Positions 34,217-47,200 of a DNA stretch of 64,000 nucleotides are shown here, one piece after another (positions within the stretch are counted from its first letter, which is position 1; every line of letters begins with the position of its first letter). The notes under the pieces were generated by a model, which ran no database searches, was not told where the DNA came from, and saw only the letters and a list, made by a program, of their open reading frames with translations. Source of the stretch: Oopsacas minuta (taxonomy: Eukaryota; Porifera; Hexactinellida; Lyssacinosida; Leucopsacidae). A program made the position numbers and the translations under genes. The DNA lies in the NCBI GenBank assembly GCA_024704765.1, contig JAKMXF010000088.1, positions 372,001-436,000 of the forward strand, given 5' to 3'.

Positions 34217-37200
34217 TTTAACAGGGGTCTTACCAAAATAGCCACAAATTCACCTTTTAACTGAAAATGATATAAAATAGCAAAAATTAACTTGCTGTGC
34301 ATAGTATGTAATAGATATGCGGGGCTATATCTCATAAAGCCTATATGATAACATGCCAAAATAATTATAGATAGAATAACTAGAATAATAAGTGAATATT
34401 ATTTCTTAGTAAAATACAGTTATTAAGGAATATTGTCTATTTGTAGATTAGACGTAGAAATCACATTGAATAATGCTGTAATCGTGGTTAAATTTTTATT
34501 ACAAGGCAGTTGCACAGGGATTGAATCATTTAAAGCAATATTCTCGAGGAGATGCCATTATTAGAAAATATGTAAATTTGTAAGAACACACTGAAATACA
34601 GTCAACTCCTGTTATATCAAAAATCAAATATCAATATACGTAACAAATTCTTTGCAGATGAATATAAAATAAGAACGTCCCATTTTTCATTTTCACCTAA
34701 GATCACAAAAGTAATACAAACCTACTTGCAAGTAAGCCAGTAGTCTGGTTCGTTCTGTCCAGAACATGGGTTCGGTCCACACCGTTCGCATACTAGGATT
34801 TGTTCGCCCCCCCCGTCCAGACAGGTCCGAACCGATAACAAATATAAACAGACCGGAAGGTTAATCTACGTTAGTTTTGCTCACCGTGAAGAACATTCCG
34901 AATTAGAATAGGAAAGTTTATACGATTCATTATTAGAAGATAAATCTATAGTAGTAATGAATTCATTTGGATCCATTACACGAATAATACAATTCTCCAT
35001 TTTAACTTGAAAGACATATATCTTGGGAGATTTAATATTTATATGACAGCAAGAATGACATCATTATAATGTCTCAAATGTATTCATTTAATAGTTCGGG
35101 TATATTGTAGCCAGATGTCAGAATAATTAAATCACCTCTGGAAAAAGAGCGTCGAGTTTAGTACTTCTTGTCTGAAGATTAATCGAAGTAATATTCATTG
35201 ACTAATCGAAGTAATATTCATTGCCGCCGAATTAATAAGGAACTGGTTACATATATTTTGAAGTAATATAACACATTTAGCACTCGTAAACTTGTTTCAG
35301 CTATACAACAATACAAAGACTTGTCTGGAACATGCGGTAGCATTTCATTATGATTGTTTGATTACTTATTATGGCGTAATCTGTATCAAAACGCAAAGTA
35401 TTCAATCATCTCTTGTTAATTTAAATGATCCGTTCGAATAAGAGAGTAAAACGTGCGGTTGATGAAACACAGTGGTATTGCCCTGATAGATAATACATAT
35501 GTCGTGGGTGAGCAATCTTATAGTAGTTATAGGAAATTAAATTTTCAAATATTCAGTTAATAGCTAACACAATAGAGAAATAAATTCGCGAAAAATCAAC
35601 TCAAGAATAAGTTAGAGCCGACTCCAGTTAATTGGACAACTTTTGTCCAGAGTAAAATGGTTCTATTAACCATAGTCGAATGTAGTAAGAGTAATAGGAA
35701 ATGGAGATGGTATTTTCACTGTGGTGGAAATCCTATTTGTATACAATATAACTCAGATTGGATGTACACCTTCGCGGGAAACAAATATTAACACGCACTA
35801 GCCGAGTGTACGTCTCATCTGGATAGGGAATATATAAATGATATTTTTGGGTTGTAAGAAGTAGTACGTATTATCCGACTTCTACCTTTGCTTGATTACA
35901 TAGATATACATGAAAATCTTACCTCAAAATTGCTTTTAGAATAGATAATTAGAGAAATTAACAAATGGCCTAAACAGATAATTATGTTCTTAAGTGGATT
36001 ATACATACCTATATAGGTATTCCATCACTAGGTTAATATAGCTTAAAAATGTAATATTTCTTTCCAATAATTACGAGAATTTGAGATAGAAATAACTCAC
36101 CTTCGAAATAGGCCGCCATAGCAAGACATGGTTTAGAAAATGTTCGTATAGATCAGAGAAGAGTTCACAAATAAATATCGGGGACCAAAATGGCTGTCAA
36201 TGTGTATATACCTATATCGTTTTTCTTTATCAATATATGAGATCAACTTACAAGAACTAAAGCTATTTATACGAATCTATAAGATTCAGTGATTGCAGAG
36301 TTTGATTGAAGAAATGTACATGGAAAGCAAATGAAAAGGCCACCAGATTGATGGTCACAAGTTATAAAAAGGAATTTTGTATATAGAATGATTATCAGGG
36401 ATCATAAACTACATATAGCTGTGAAAGTGTGGGAGGTTAAAAGTTAAATGAATATGTAGGTCGAGTTTATATTATATGTATAGACTGTCTTTTGGAAAGC
36501 GGAAAAATTATGGCTTTTGATGAGCATTTTGTACTTGGTTTGCTTGCATAATGCATACTCATATTGATTCAGTGAATGTTAACTGTTTTACCATTTTTAG
36601 CAGCTACAAAATATTCTCTGATAATTATGATACAAATTGGTTCCCATTAAATGTTCCATTAGCAGTAATTTGAAGGTGTTTTGGGTAATTATGAGTGTCT
36701 TAAAAGATCAATAATTTGGACAAACTGTGTACACATTTTGATCCAAACTTTGATTTCTACAACCATATATAAAGGAAGTTGTACTGTTGGGAATTGTCAA
36801 CATTTAAGTTTCTTCAGAAAACATAATTGTCCCGCAATCAAGGTAAACATTCAAGGAAACAATAATCACATGACCTTAATGTATATTGTTATGCTAAAAG
36901 ATGGAAGGTAAATAGGAAACCAGCTCATAGAAATTGAATAATATTTGAGTTGTATTTTAGATTCTAACTATGCATTTATTGAGGAATTCGTAGAATTTGA
37001 AATTTAGTTTGAATTTGTAATTCATTCAGGTATCGACAACATTTGGCTAACCCTAGAGTATAATTGGAATCGGATCCAGGGGTGTGTCTAGGTACTTGGC
37101 GGGCACTTAAAAGTGTCAGTTCAGCAGTCATCTAAGTCACAAAGTGCCGGCCTTTAGACTCATATATTATTACGGGACCAATGTGTCTAGGTCCAGAAAT

Positions 37201-37713
37201 TCCAGACTAGTAAAGTAAAGATAAATTAGTCGACTAAGAAAACTGGATAATCTGCTATTTTCGCAATATTCGCCGCGGGTAAAATTTGTCCGAATAATAA
37301 TAAGGGATTCGTTATTTTGGTAGTTATACGGTTTTTCAAACAATTGTGATAACTGCCTCTATATTAACCAACGATTTTCTTAGAACCACTTTATAAATCT
37401 TGTATCTGAGTTGATTACAGAATTTGATGTGTGTTACAATACGTAATTACTCCTACAATTATTTAGGATTAATTACGCACTTGAAGTTTGTAATTAATTA
37501 CAGTGCGTATATTACAAATTAAATAGCATCACGTCTGATACAAACATCGGAATACAGTTAATAAGTACAAAAGTTGTTCTCTTTTTCAATACTATATTAA
37601 TCAATATTACTTCACCATAATACGTAATCCAGATAAGAAGTATAGGTTATAGTGGACTATGATTTTGATTGAGGTTAATGGGTCGTAAATCTGTGTAATA
37701 GATTTTCTATTCA

Positions 37714-37835
37714 CAGTAAACTCCCGTTACATCAAATTTTGTTACTTTGAGGGTTTGGTATCATATTTGTACAATTTCAGACTTCGATCGATATAAGCGG
37801 GTATTTCGAATTTTCGGTATAACAGGAGTTGATTA
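37714..37835. mobile_element. Short TIR element, M1 family
   Basis: Left end CAGTAAACTCCCGTTACATC, right end GGTATAACAGGAGTTGATTA. The core TTTGTTACTTTGAGGGTTTG and CATATTTGTACAATTTCAGA matches the family. Confidence 0.8.
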
Positions 37836-38275
37836 TACGTATACACGATTCCTCAAGAGGCGAAGCACAAGTAAGCAAAGCTTCTATACACGTACAAATA
37901 CCCTTAATTAAAATAGAAGATAGTTTGTAAAAGCGAATTCATCCACAATTTAATTAGTACGAGTAACAAGTAGGCAAGTGAGATTGCAAAAGTTCACAGT
38001 ATAGTGAGCAATTTAAGTTGGTAGGTAATTAAGTAGAATGATTATGAATCCTATGCTTTATCCCTAGAGACATTTGTAGATTTGATGTAGTAAAATTAAT
38101 ACAGTCAATGGTATAATTGGTATAATAAGGAGTGTAGTAGTAAGTCAAAATATTTGATAGGCTAAAATCTACTGTTCTTCATAAGAAAGTCTTCATATAG
38201 GTACAGTAGAGAATGAGAGGATAATTTCTCATTTCTCGTGTGATATCGTTGCGAAAAAGGGGGGACGTAACTGGT

Positions 38276-41200
38276 TTAAAGGAATGTTGATTCAGAATTA
38301 GGAGGTAATGTTTTAATACGGTCCAGCATTAGTTGCGCTTGAGTTGGCTGGTTATCTAAATGGTTGTTGTTTAAGGGTAATAGAGGACTTCCGTTGCTCA
38401 GAGTCCGCAGTGAATGATCCGGCTTGTAGTTCCTATCGTGATGATTGATAGCAGTCGTATAAGGTGTATGTGTAGGACGGAGTTGGTCCATTTGTAAGGG
38501 CTTTTTTCGTGGACGTACGAATCGTGTGTCGAAGGCTTTTCCGGTTCGTAAGGAATCGAGAAGGTTGTCGAGTACATTGTCACTTTTGTCATCTCCCATA
38601 TCATCGAGATTCACAACACCAGTACGTGAGACACGTTGTTTTGTGTTTGTTTGTTTTTTCTTCATCTCTTCCAGACGTTTTTTCGCCTTTTCTTCACGTT
38701 TTTTCTTCTCTTTCATCTCTTCATTTTGTTTCTTAGCCTTCTCAAAGCTACGTACAAAGTCTCGGATGTATCTGAACATTTCTTCCATTGAATTCTTCTG
38801 AGAATCCATAGCATACCAATCCAACAGGTGAGCTACATCCTCTTCCATTTCTTTGTGAAGTTTACGAACGTTTTGACTCTCCCCTTCTGCTGATGTCAGG
38901 AATTGCGTCATCACCTGGAAAGGAAATTATATAATTGGCGCTATATTAATAAAGCCCTGTTAATGAGGAAATTGTTTTAGTGAGTAAATATATTGTGTAG
39001 TTGAACTTCACAGAGAAAATGGTGAAATAATGACAAAATTCATGCGGCAGCTAAACTTGATGCGGGCGGTTGAGCTGAAACAAGTTCCCAACTAACACTA
39101 ATGGGTCAAACGGTAAACAGCCATTAGGTTCATTATACGATAACCTAACATATAATCAAATTGTAATTTTCTTCATAAAAATCCAATTAACCAGGTTTGT
39201 CTATTAAAAATTAAGGGAGTCATTCAAGCTAAAGAAATTCAACATGTGCTATTGTCTATGTAGATAACATATGATCGCCAGGAGGATATAACAATCACAC
39301 ACTACAAAGAGTTGTAATTCCAATTCTTTAGGAAAATATTATAGCTTGTATGTGAGATCTGAGGACATTTGATTAGAGAAAATTGGTCGTATATTGCACG
39401 AGTAGGCATAATTATGTATTAAAACTACTACGTATTATCAGGTTTGGATTCAACCTCTGAGGGGAGGGGGGGGTGAGTAATGACTTAAATTTATGGGTAG
39501 AAATATTTCAGTCGGAGGCTAGATGAAATCCTGCATCAAAGCAGCAGTTATGCGGCGAAATATTTTCACGATTTTTTTCCCTGAATAGTTAGCACATTGA
39601 TATTTGCATATTAGCAATTCTTCTAATAGCAAAATCTGCATACATATTAGCAATTTATCATGGGTCATATATTGCATTTTTGAATGGTAATAGTTCGCAC
39701 AATAGCAAACTCTACAAGTTATACAGAGTACAGAGTATAACCTCCAAAAAAGGGACAAGTGGAAGAAACAGGGGGACAGAGGAAGCAATTTTCGGCGTCC
39801 CTGACACCCGTTTAGGTGGTTACACTCTGTAATCTATAATCAAAACAAACCTCTCCGTATAGATCATTAGGATCTTTAGCGCCATGTTTATAATTCTTCA
39901 ATTCAGCTCGAATAGCTTCAATACCGATCTGTATTGCCCTTATTCTCTGTTTAAGGTCCTGATAGCTAACCCGTGAGGAACCATTAACTGATTCTAATTC
40001 ACGAGGGAATTTTAATAATTCTGGATCATGCTTTTCCAAGGTTGAGACGAGGAAATTCAGGACTGTGGTTGAGTGGTCACTCACACCCTTCGTGTCCTCT
40101 AGGCGTGTCAAAAATTCTAAACTGAACCCGTATGAACCTGCGTTATTCGTTCCTGCGTTCATAACGTTGCCCATCATAAGAATGTATTCGAGGATTTTCG
40201 CGAATTTCGGTGAATTCTTCACCTCGTTACAAGCCTTTTTGACTAGACGGAGGTCTGGCACTAAATCGACAATCTCATCTTTGAACTTTTTGCGGAATAT
40301 CATAGTTTCTAGTCTAGTCTCTAATCTGTCGATCTTTGTTATGACTAAGATAAACTGTTCAGCTTGGTTCAGTTCATTGAATCTAAAATATTCGCAATTA
40401 TACACAATAATGTACGACATAAAGTATTCGGGTAATTGCGAAATAGAATATATGGGCAATTATACAAACTCTATATGCAATAATTATGTAAATGATTGAT
40501 AGATTATACCATCAGTTAACTTACTTGTCTTTCACGCGGTTCAATGAGTCGATGAATTTCTTGCTGGGAAGATATTTCACGAGTTGTTCTAACCACTAAA
40601 GACATATATGAATAAAGCAGTATTTACACAAAGTAAAAATCAATCATTTGAAGATTCAATAATATAAGCAGATACGATGTAATTTCCGCAAATTTCCCGT
40701 TTGTGGAGGTATGTATAAATGTTTACCTGTAGGCTCAAAGATTCGTCCATAGATAATATCATTTTTTTAATAAGCTCGTGAGGATGTTTGAGTGACATGA
40801 GTAGGATTGACAGATTCTGACAGGTTTTAGGTTCTAATACCTGAGGTTCTTGTACTCGTCTACTGCCTACGAATGAACCAGTCATGCTATGAGTAGTTGT
40901 TGTTACATCTCCCTTGTCTACTGGGCGGCGACCTTCTTGTCCAAATAGTTTCTTCAGATCGGCTATAATATCTGGATTCTCAAGTCTATGAGAAGAAACA
41001 GGTATAAATATGTGTACTTGTTGCTTTATTGAGATTGTTATTTTGTTTATTTGCACTGTGTAGCTTCCACAAACGGGATGCCAGGAACGCCGAAAAGGGT
41101 TTCCATTTGTGTGGAAATAGAAATCGCTTTTTCACCACGTTTCCACAGGCTTTGTGTGAGGTTACAGAATATTTATTTGTTTGTTTCTTGATAGTTAGTT

Positions 41201-44200
41201 ATGTATCTACATTTACATAACTAGTGTATAGCTATCACTCACTTGTCTTCTCTCAGTTTAGCCCAGAATGCTGTTTCATTCATTTCATTTTCCTTAACTT
41301 TAACCCAATTCAATCGTTTCGTAGATAACTTCTCACGGATTTTCTTCTTGGGCAAATCTATCTGGCTGCGACGAGATTTCCCGCGATTAGAACTGATGCC
41401 TAACTTGTCATCTACCTCGGGAAGGTTCGGGGGTGGAGCAGGAATACTGAAGTTACCGTGAAGGAGGATAGAAGTTTGTTTGGGAGGACGAGGGAGGAGA
41501 GCTTCTACTTCTGGGAGGTTTGGAGGAGGTTCTGGAATGTCAATCCTGCTATAATAAAATAGATAAGAAGTATTCGTATGAAGAAATGAATACAGTCAAC
41601 TCTCGTTATATCGAAACTCAAGGGACTGCGATAATTACTTCGATATTACCGAGGAATATATGTTACTTTGACGGTTTGGGGCCATATTTGTACAATTTCA
41701 AACTTCCATATAAGTGGATATTTATATATTTCCGTCTACTATAACGGGGAGTTGACTATACACGTAAAGCATGACATTAATACAGACCCTTACATGACTT
41801 AAAATACTCATATTTATATCAGCTACATAATCTCACAGATCTCATACACACTCTTAAGTCCACTCTCTGGGTCTCTATGAGATCTATATAGTCAGTGAAT
41901 GGGTCATAGGTGTGTTACAGTAATTCTCTGATTGCAGTATTAAATGCTTAGTAAGCGGTAATACTGTGATCGTATATTTAATATTTTATAGAATGTAGAA
42001 TTTAAGATAGAGGCCCAGAGTAGTTGCTAAGGTGCGGATACTGATTTCGTTCTAGACATGTGTTGGAGCAGATTATGAGATCTTCTAGTTGTTGAAATGG
42101 GGATATACTATGGATTAGGGGAATGCCGTGAACGAGAGCGAAAATAAATAATTTCTAGGGTATTCGAAGAAATATTGTTTTGTAAACGTATAATTTACAA
42201 TTAAATTCTAGGATTCGGTCAGATAAAGTTACAAATAAGAGTTTGGGTAGAGACGGGGTGAGTAACTACAGCAAGAATTACTAAAAATGATTATAATCTT
42301 CAAATAAACTTACATCTCATTGGACCTTGATGGAGGTTGGGGTACGAGAACAGATCCACCCTTCTGTAACTGTACAATCTGTTGTTGATAGAACCCCTTC
42401 TCATATTCCTTATCTTCCTTCATTCTAGCTAGGGACTGCTCTGCAATACAGAGTTTAGATTCTAAGTCATGACGAGCTACTTGTTCTTCCTTCAGTTGTT
42501 TCTCATAGTTGAATGCTCTTTCTCTTGCTTCTTCTACTTGAGCCTAGACCGATAATACGACACGATTATTAAGAAAGTTGAGGGTATTTGAAAACAGAAA
42601 TGCGCAATGATATTGACATTATAAATAGCTAATACGGTAGAATACGGATAAGATGAACTTCGGTTAATACATAGTAATTCTTTCAAACGAAAAATGTAGT
42701 CCCATTCATTTAAATACAATCCCTATCCGGATGAGAGGTACACTCGGATAGTTACCGAAGCGGGAGGGTAGGTCTTATTCGAGTTATATTGTAATTATAT
42801 TATCCATATATGACCTCCTGTATAAGTAGTGATAGAGTTTAATTATGTCAGAAAGCAGAATTTTAAGTTCATTAATTATGTGTTAATCCTTCATAAGATT
42901 ATATTCTATTACCAAAAAAGATAAAATGATTCTCCAAAAAATTTGAGATAAAATTTCCACAAACTAGACCACGTCGTATATCTTAAAAGTGAAATATACA
43001 AAGTTTGCAAGTTTATATTAGAAACACGCCTCATTTGGAGCAAAGGTTAATCATGATTCTGATAAACCAACCCTCTAAATTGCATAAATACATCAAAGCA
43101 GTGACGTTTATAATGAATTCCCCAAACTTTATCGTATATTAGTTTGGCAAAATAATTACTTCCACAACAAATTGGAGATTACCATAGTTTCGATAATCCT
43201 TGTGTCTATAGATTTGGTGACAAGAGGCAACCATAAAAGAAATTTTTAAGATACTATATAAAATACTGGTAACTTGTGTGTAACGCAAAGAAAGCGCAAT
43301 AGGAACGAGATACTACAACTGCATGCTATTGCAGAAATAACTAAATAAGAAAATCACATTTCACAACTACAGTAGACTCCGGTTATATCCAATTATCCGT
43401 TCACATAGAAATCTAAAATTGTACAATATGGTCCCAAATTGTCAAAATATTACAAATTTTTTCATCGGTTATATCGAACTCTGCTTATATCGAGTAATTT
43501 TTGCGGTCCCTTGAGCTTCGATATAACGGTAGTTGACTGTGTAAGAATCGAGCCAAGTTGTATACAGTAGACTCAGCTTAATATGGTCGCATCAGGCCAG
43601 GCCATATTGACACGATTAACATATTGTATGGTTCTGTTTCCGGTCAAGTGACCCGAATAATCGGTGCCTCTACAATGCGTAATATAATATACTGTACGCA
43701 TATAATTAATCCTCACCTTAACGACCATATTATCCAGGAGAGGGTCTACATCAATATCAAACTTTTTAGTATAATGAAAATCAGGATCTACTCCTCCCTT
43801 CTGTAGCACTATCTGAGTAATACATTGTTCTATTAGCTTGAAGTATAGAGGACGAATAAAGTAATCATCTCTGACTAGCAATAGATGTTGTAGAATACTA
43901 AGGAATGGTTTTTCTGCTTCTGTATTCTCAGTTACACCAACAAGTATCTTGATATAGGAATTATAATGAAGTTATACGATTAGTAAATCATATTTTGTAT
44001 GAAATTGCCTTGCTATTATGCGAACTATTTACCATACAAAATGTGCATCACTGAGTATAGCATTACATAGTATTGAGGCGTTGGTTTTTGGACCATGGAT
44101 TAAAATAGAAGAAAAAGTATTTTTAACGTCTTAGATTATCAAATTCCACTTTCAAGGTTTGCATAAAGAATGAAGTTGTCATTAGTAGCAACGTGTTACT

Positions 44201-47200
44201 TAAAAATCTAAGGAACCAACTTTCAACTGGGATACAGAATATTAATTTTTATTATTATCGCTAACAACTTTACCAACTTTCCATATATGTACTTGTACCT
44301 AGTACAACGCCTCAGAAATTTAGAAACAAAGATTTTTCGACATAATATCACTTACATTGAATACTTCAGTTACATCCAGCATATCAGACTGTACTCCATG
44401 CCATTTGCTCTGAAACTCATCAAAATCTGCTTCCTTCAAATCGTTATAAATCTTAAGCTGTACGGCTAAATCATCTGATGCAGTTTGACTAATCTTTTGA
44501 ATAAATTCATCCAATCCACCTGTAGGAATAGCGTACAAATAAATCAAGGAATTTATCATTTCTAACAAGAAATTTAGAGTTAGAGCAGTGATCCAACAGC
44601 CTGCTGTCGTCCCGAGATAATATCTAATCAATACAGTGCTTATGATAGGTGCTAACTATCTGTAAATCTAATCCTTACCTCTAATAAACTCATTACGGAG
44701 ATGTATTCTATAAGTGAACTCATCTGGAGGAGATATTACAGAATTAATGAACAGTAGACAAGCTGATTGAGTAGAAGGTAGTGATGTGTCTAATAGAGCT
44801 CTCAATACAGGATCAAATCTACCTCTACACTGCCTGTTACCCTAAGTTGAATAAAATATAATTACTGATCATTATTATAAACATTCATATGCGTAGCTGA
44901 TTAATATTCATTAGTAGTAACTAACATAGGGAAATCTGGGAAATTCCTTTTACATTATATGGTATCTAGGTCCGTTTATAGGAATTAACTAACTCAGTCA
45001 TCCATTGTTATATCTAACACGGATCTATCGAAATGCCAGCTGATGTCTAAGTCTGAAATTGTACAAATGTGATTCTAAACCGTCAAAGAAACACAAATTT
45101 CATAGGCTATATCGAACTCCACTGATATCGGAGGAATTATCGCACTCTTATGAGAAACTAAAGGGTAGCTATGCAGTTCCCCACATTAATATAAATATGA
45201 AAATAAAATTACCTGTTCTGTGAGAGCTTCAAGCACTTTATCATGTCCATTAGCTACTAGACAAATAGGAGCAGCTATCTTCAAAACATCAACTAGAATA
45301 TTCTCATTCTCAGCATCTAATACTCCTAATAGCGTTATGAGAGCTTCCTCTTCTTCTAACATTTGGTTTAGTCCAAATTTGTTGTTCATGAATGTTTTTA
45401 TACATCTCACACAATATAGCAGTACTTTCTTAGTTTCTAAATAAAAACAAGAATCATAATAATGTTTCTGGCAATTTTAAACAAACTAACGCGCTTATAA
45501 ATATGAAAAATAAATCTTCGAAATATCTCTACGTTCACAAAGAATTAATAAATTTATAGAAATATTCGATCAGTATTTTGAAGTTATTTTGTCTCATAAG
45601 ATGAACTTTTCAGAAGTGGTAGTGATGAAATTATGAAAGTTAGGAACGAATTTAATTATGACGAATCCAGCTGGCTACTCAAGCAAATAAGAACATATTC
45701 TTGCGTTTATCACTTTGCTAACTGTCCCATTTTGGCTGAACGTCCAGCTTTTCTGACTTATATCCATCCGAGACAGCGAAATATCCCTATTTTTTGTAGT
45801 CACACTATACTAAACGCAATTTTCCCCAAAAAAATCCTATAAAAAACATTCCATCTCGCCATTATCTTCACTAGAATCATCATATGTACGAATTTAAAAA
45901 AACTAGCAAATCACAAATACCTTTAACAGAAATTGTTTGCACCATGGCTAACTACAAATATAAATTCAATAGAAAGATAATAATTAATTAAAACTGAGGG
46001 AAACGTCCTATTTAATAGCACAAGCAAAACTAAATGTATTCCCTTATCTACACAGTAGAATAGGAATCTATCTAATTGTACTGGTAACAGCAGGATATGG
46101 GAATTATAAGGAAAGTTTAACTGTTCTATTTTGTTTGTCAATTTTTGCGACTTTTATCAGATTTCTACTAAATAAGAAATAAGTCAATAGTAAACAACAA
46201 ACACATAAAAATGGTCAAAACACATTCAGTCAGTGTTCAAATAACGAAGTACAATGTTTGTTGCTTTGTTTCGTTATAATTTGATAAAGTAAACAAGTAA
46301 ACAACACAGCTGGTGTAAATATCAACCTGGTATTGAATATAATATAATCATAGGCTTCAAAGTAGTTTAATAAGGAATTTCTATTGCTTTCAATTAGGTT
46401 GAGAATGTATTAATACGCCATGGACACATGAGTGGTTTAGAACTGTTTGCTACAAGATGGGAGAATAATATTGTTATATTATTGTGAAAAATGATCCACC
46501 ATACAAACCACAAAAAGTGATAATGACGTCATAATTTTGTCATAGGTGTAAATTTTCGTCCAAGGCTCAAACTTGTTCGAGCCAGGCGCAAAATACCCCT
46601 GTGTGCCAAAAATCAGCCCTGGGACTATTCCAGTTTCTTCAATCAATCCCGAGCATACAAACATATATACACACACAATATATATACACGTAATTATAGA
46701 GAGTAATTGTGTCTAATTGTATATATTTAGTTACTCACGTCTACGGGCATAGAAAGGGAGATGACCCTGTCTATGGAGTTCCATATACATACAGGTGGAC
46801 AGAAGGGTTGAATCAATCGGGAATTTCCCGAATTAATTAAAATCTACTCAGCAGGGAAATATGGTATATGACAGTATAACGTGTAAACGAACTTTTAACG
46901 TTTAATAAATAAACTGAGACGGTTATACGAACCACAATATGGAATCTCAAAAAGTTACGCCAATTGCGAAAAGTTGAGATTTTGTTAATTATGTTGTGTA
47001 TATGAAACTACAAATTATTCATTGTTTTGGTAAAACATTGAAATATTTCAGTTCAAAAACAAATGAGGAACTTTAACAACTTTTGATTCATAGCAATGCC
47101 AGTAGAATTACCAATAAGGTGTAATACACCATAATTGGCTAGGTTAGCTGATAATGCTAACGATTTTCAGTATTAGCAATAAAGTAATTGGCAAATTGGA

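Larger units (their letters stand above)
33419..38275. other. Intergenic region between the two formins
   Basis: No gene is recognised in about 4.9 kb. It presumably contains the promoter of formin A and the 3' end of formin B. Contents: an M1 piece (about 33,472-33,570), a CTCA/CA microsatellite (33,638-33,716), a foldback element (33,953-34,216), a partial M1 (from about 34,600), a C-run repeat with CCGAACC/GGTTCGG blocks (about 34,745-34,850), a direct repeat (ATCGAAGTAATATTCATTG twice, about 35,183-35,222), and a full M1 element (37,714-37,835). Confidence 0.6.

Noticed and set aside
36681..36911. A 76-codon open frame between the two formins.
   Set aside because: No family match, no flanking splice sites with convincing context, and composition like surrounding non-coding DNA.
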